Source: Kiritimatiellales bacterium (GTDB taxonomy: Bacteria; Verrucomicrobiota; Kiritimatiellia; Kiritimatiellales; Pontiellaceae). From it: DNA of 45,428 bases. Under the pieces are notes generated by a model. That model saw only the letters and a list, made by a program, of their open reading frames with translations. It was not told the origin of the DNA and searched no databases. Below are positions 44,250 to 45,428 of the stretch, one piece after another. A program made the position numbers and the translations under genes. Position 1 is the stretch's first letter. Each line of letters starts with the position of its first letter. The stretch lies in contig JAIPJC010000009.1 in the NCBI GenBank assembly GCA_021734345.1, positions 1 to 45,428 of the forward strand. The letters are read 5' to 3'.

Positions 44250-45152
44250 ATGATTCCCATTTGCCTGATCACGGGTTTTCTAGGAACGGGTAAGACCACG
44301 CTGCTCAAGCGCATCGTGGCTGAAAACCGCGACCGGAAATGGATCTATCTGATCAACGAGTTTTCCGCGCTCGATGTGGACGGGGCGATTGTCTCGGAGG
44401 GGAATCCGGACGTGGTTTCCATCCCCGGCGGCAGCATCTTCTGCAAGTGCCTCGTGACCGAGTTCATCCGGCAGATGGCGCAGATCCGCTGGCAACATCC
44501 GGATGCCGAAGGCGTGGTGATCGAAGCGAGCGGCATGGCCGATCCGCGCGTGATCGCCGACATGCTGAAAGAGACAGGACTCGGCGACTATTTCGAATTG
44601 GCCAATATCGTCAGTATCGTCGAGCCGCGCAGTTTTCTGCGCCTCATCCACACGCTGCCGAATATTATCCATCAGGTTGAAGCGGCCGACATCGTTCTCT
44701 TGAACAAGTGCGACTTGTACGGCGGGGAAAAACTGGCGGAGATGGAAACGGCAATCCGCAACATAAAACCGGCGGCCAACATCGTCCGCTGCGTCCATGC
44801 TGAAGTCGATTTTCCAATCTTTGGCGGCGGAATCGACCACGGCATGCTGCACGGGGAATATGCCAAGTGCCGCGATCCTCGCTTCGCCTCCTTCTCGACC
44901 ATCTTCGACCATCCCGTCGATCCTGCGGTGGTTGAAAAACTCATTCTGGGAAACGAGGATTCGATCTATCGCGTCAAAGGCTATCTCCAAACCTTGGAAG
45001 GCCCTGTCTACTTCGACTATTCCAAGGCCGGATTTTCCATTTCCCCATCAGGGCCGAAAAAGGAATACGGACTGGCATGGGTCGTTCGAGGTGGAGCCGA
45101 AGAATATTTGAAACCAACAGAACTGTGCGCTATCCTGCGCGGCAACCATTAA
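44250..45152 (+). CDS. CobW/COG0523 G3E GTPase
   Basis: A metal-chaperone-type GTPase of 300 residues: Walker A GFLGTGKTT near the start, a variant of the metal-binding C-x-C-C motif (FCKCLV), the EASGMADP segment and the NKCD guanine-specificity motif. COG0523 proteins insert zinc or cobalt-type metals into target enzymes. Between an MtaA-like gene and a homocysteine methyltransferase gene, both families of zinc-site enzymes, loading one of these is plausible but inferred. A short C-terminal domain follows after residue 200. Confidence 0.85.
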   Translation: MIPICLITGFLGTGKTTLLKRIVAENRDRKWIYLINEFSALDVDGAIVSEGNPDVVSIPGGSIFCKCLVTEFIRQMAQIRWQHPDAEGVVIEASGMADPRVIADMLKETGLGDYFELANIVSIVEPRSFLRLIHTLPNIIHQVEAADIVLLNKCDLYGGEKLAEMETAIRNIKPAANIVRCVHAEVDFPIFGGGIDHGMLHGEYAKCRDPRFASFSTIFDHPVDPAVVEKLILGNEDSIYRVKGYLQTLEGPVYFDYSKAGFSISPSGPKKEYGLAWVVRGGAEEYLKPTELCAILRGNH

Positions 45153-45165
45153 TCAGGAGCGGCAA

Positions 45166-45428
45166 ATGCACGATACCATCGCGATGCTATTGAAAGAACG
45201 TCCGGTCATAATCGACGGAGCTTGGGGAACCGAACTTCAGAAACAAGGATTGAAGCCCGGCGAATCGCCGGAAGCGCTGAATCTGGAACGACCGGAACTC
45301 GTCGAAGCCGTCGCCGCGTCGTATGTGGCGGCCGGCAGCCCGATCATCATCACCAACACCTTTGGCCGGACCCGCTTCACGCTCGAACGCCACCGGCTGG
45401 CCGGCAACGTGGCCGAGGTGAACCGCAT
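45166..45428 (+). CDS. Homocysteine S-methyltransferase-family protein (5' part)
   Basis: The frame is open from an ATG at 45166 (AGGAG upstream) to the right edge, 87 complete codons. It begins like the Hcy-binding domain of MetH/BHMT (VIIDGAWGTELQKQGL; LNLERPELVEAVAASYVAAG; IITNTFGRTR). The zinc Cys residues would be beyond the edge. It may be a stand-alone methyl acceptor/donor enzyme for the corrinoid protein or the first domain of a larger one. Confidence 0.85.
   Translation, partial: MHDTIAMLLKERPVIIDGAWGTELQKQGLKPGESPEALNLERPELVEAVAASYVAAGSPIIITNTFGRTRFTLERHRLAGNVAEVNR

Overview
The window looks like a chromosomal piece of an anaerobic, marine-type member of the PVC group. Kiritimatiellota (Pontiella-like) is my best guess. 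The basis is a clostridial/Group III-type nif operon, a PEP-CTERM protein, an acetogen-like methyl/C1 gene set, an envelope-polysaccharide segment and short dispersed intergenic repeats. The lineage is inferred from gene content only; there is no rRNA gene.

Layout. (1) 1-10006, minus strand: nifH-nifI1-nifI2-nifD-nifK, then a HEPN-like gene and a Cys-rich small gene, a plus-strand PEP-CTERM gene, and a separate nifE-nifN unit (nifN runs off the left edge). Both nif units have a near-perfect sigma-54 promoter, and both carry a pair of upstream elements at exactly matching distances. (2) 10399-13464, plus strand: a cytoplasmic NtrB-like kinase and an NtrC-like sigma-54 activator, separated by a frameshifted four-helix-bundle gene inside 24-bp inverted repeats. 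This pair is the obvious candidate nif regulator; no NifA is present here. (3) 13565-16010: isochorismatase-like hydrolase, pterin dehydratase, an AT-richer lipoprotein among repeats, and a YcgN-like protein. (4) 16012-28252: BvgS-like hybrid kinase, GT4 glycosyltransferase, DUF4404 protein, UDP-glucose dehydrogenase, membrane protein, ParB, M48 protease, polysaccharide flippase and EttA. (5) 28365-31859: small proteins, a kinase-like protein without an ATPase domain, and a HEAT-repeat lipoprotein. (6) 31993-45428: a one-carbon island.

The one-carbon island is the most interesting part. A PocR/AraC-type regulator is divergent from four plus-strand transcription units: folD; metF-fusion/focA/fhs; corrinoid protein/RACE/DUF1638; and MtaA-like protein/CobW/homocysteine methyltransferase. 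All four units are preceded by the same gapped 39-bp element, and each has a -10-like hexamer at the same offset, so they probably form one regulon. The enzymes can be read as a route from a methylated compound to methyl-corrinoid, methyl-tetrahydrofolate, methylene-, methenyl- and formyl-tetrahydrofolate, and then formate plus ATP, with formate leaving through FocA. The reverse (reductive) direction cannot be excluded. Several parts are unusual: a three-part MetF/MTHFR_C/methyltransferase fusion, a FolD whose catalytic Lys is Gln, and an MtaA-like protein that lacks the usual zinc-site His and carries a thioredoxin-like CxxC domain. The substrate-specific methyltransferase is not in the window and may lie to the right.
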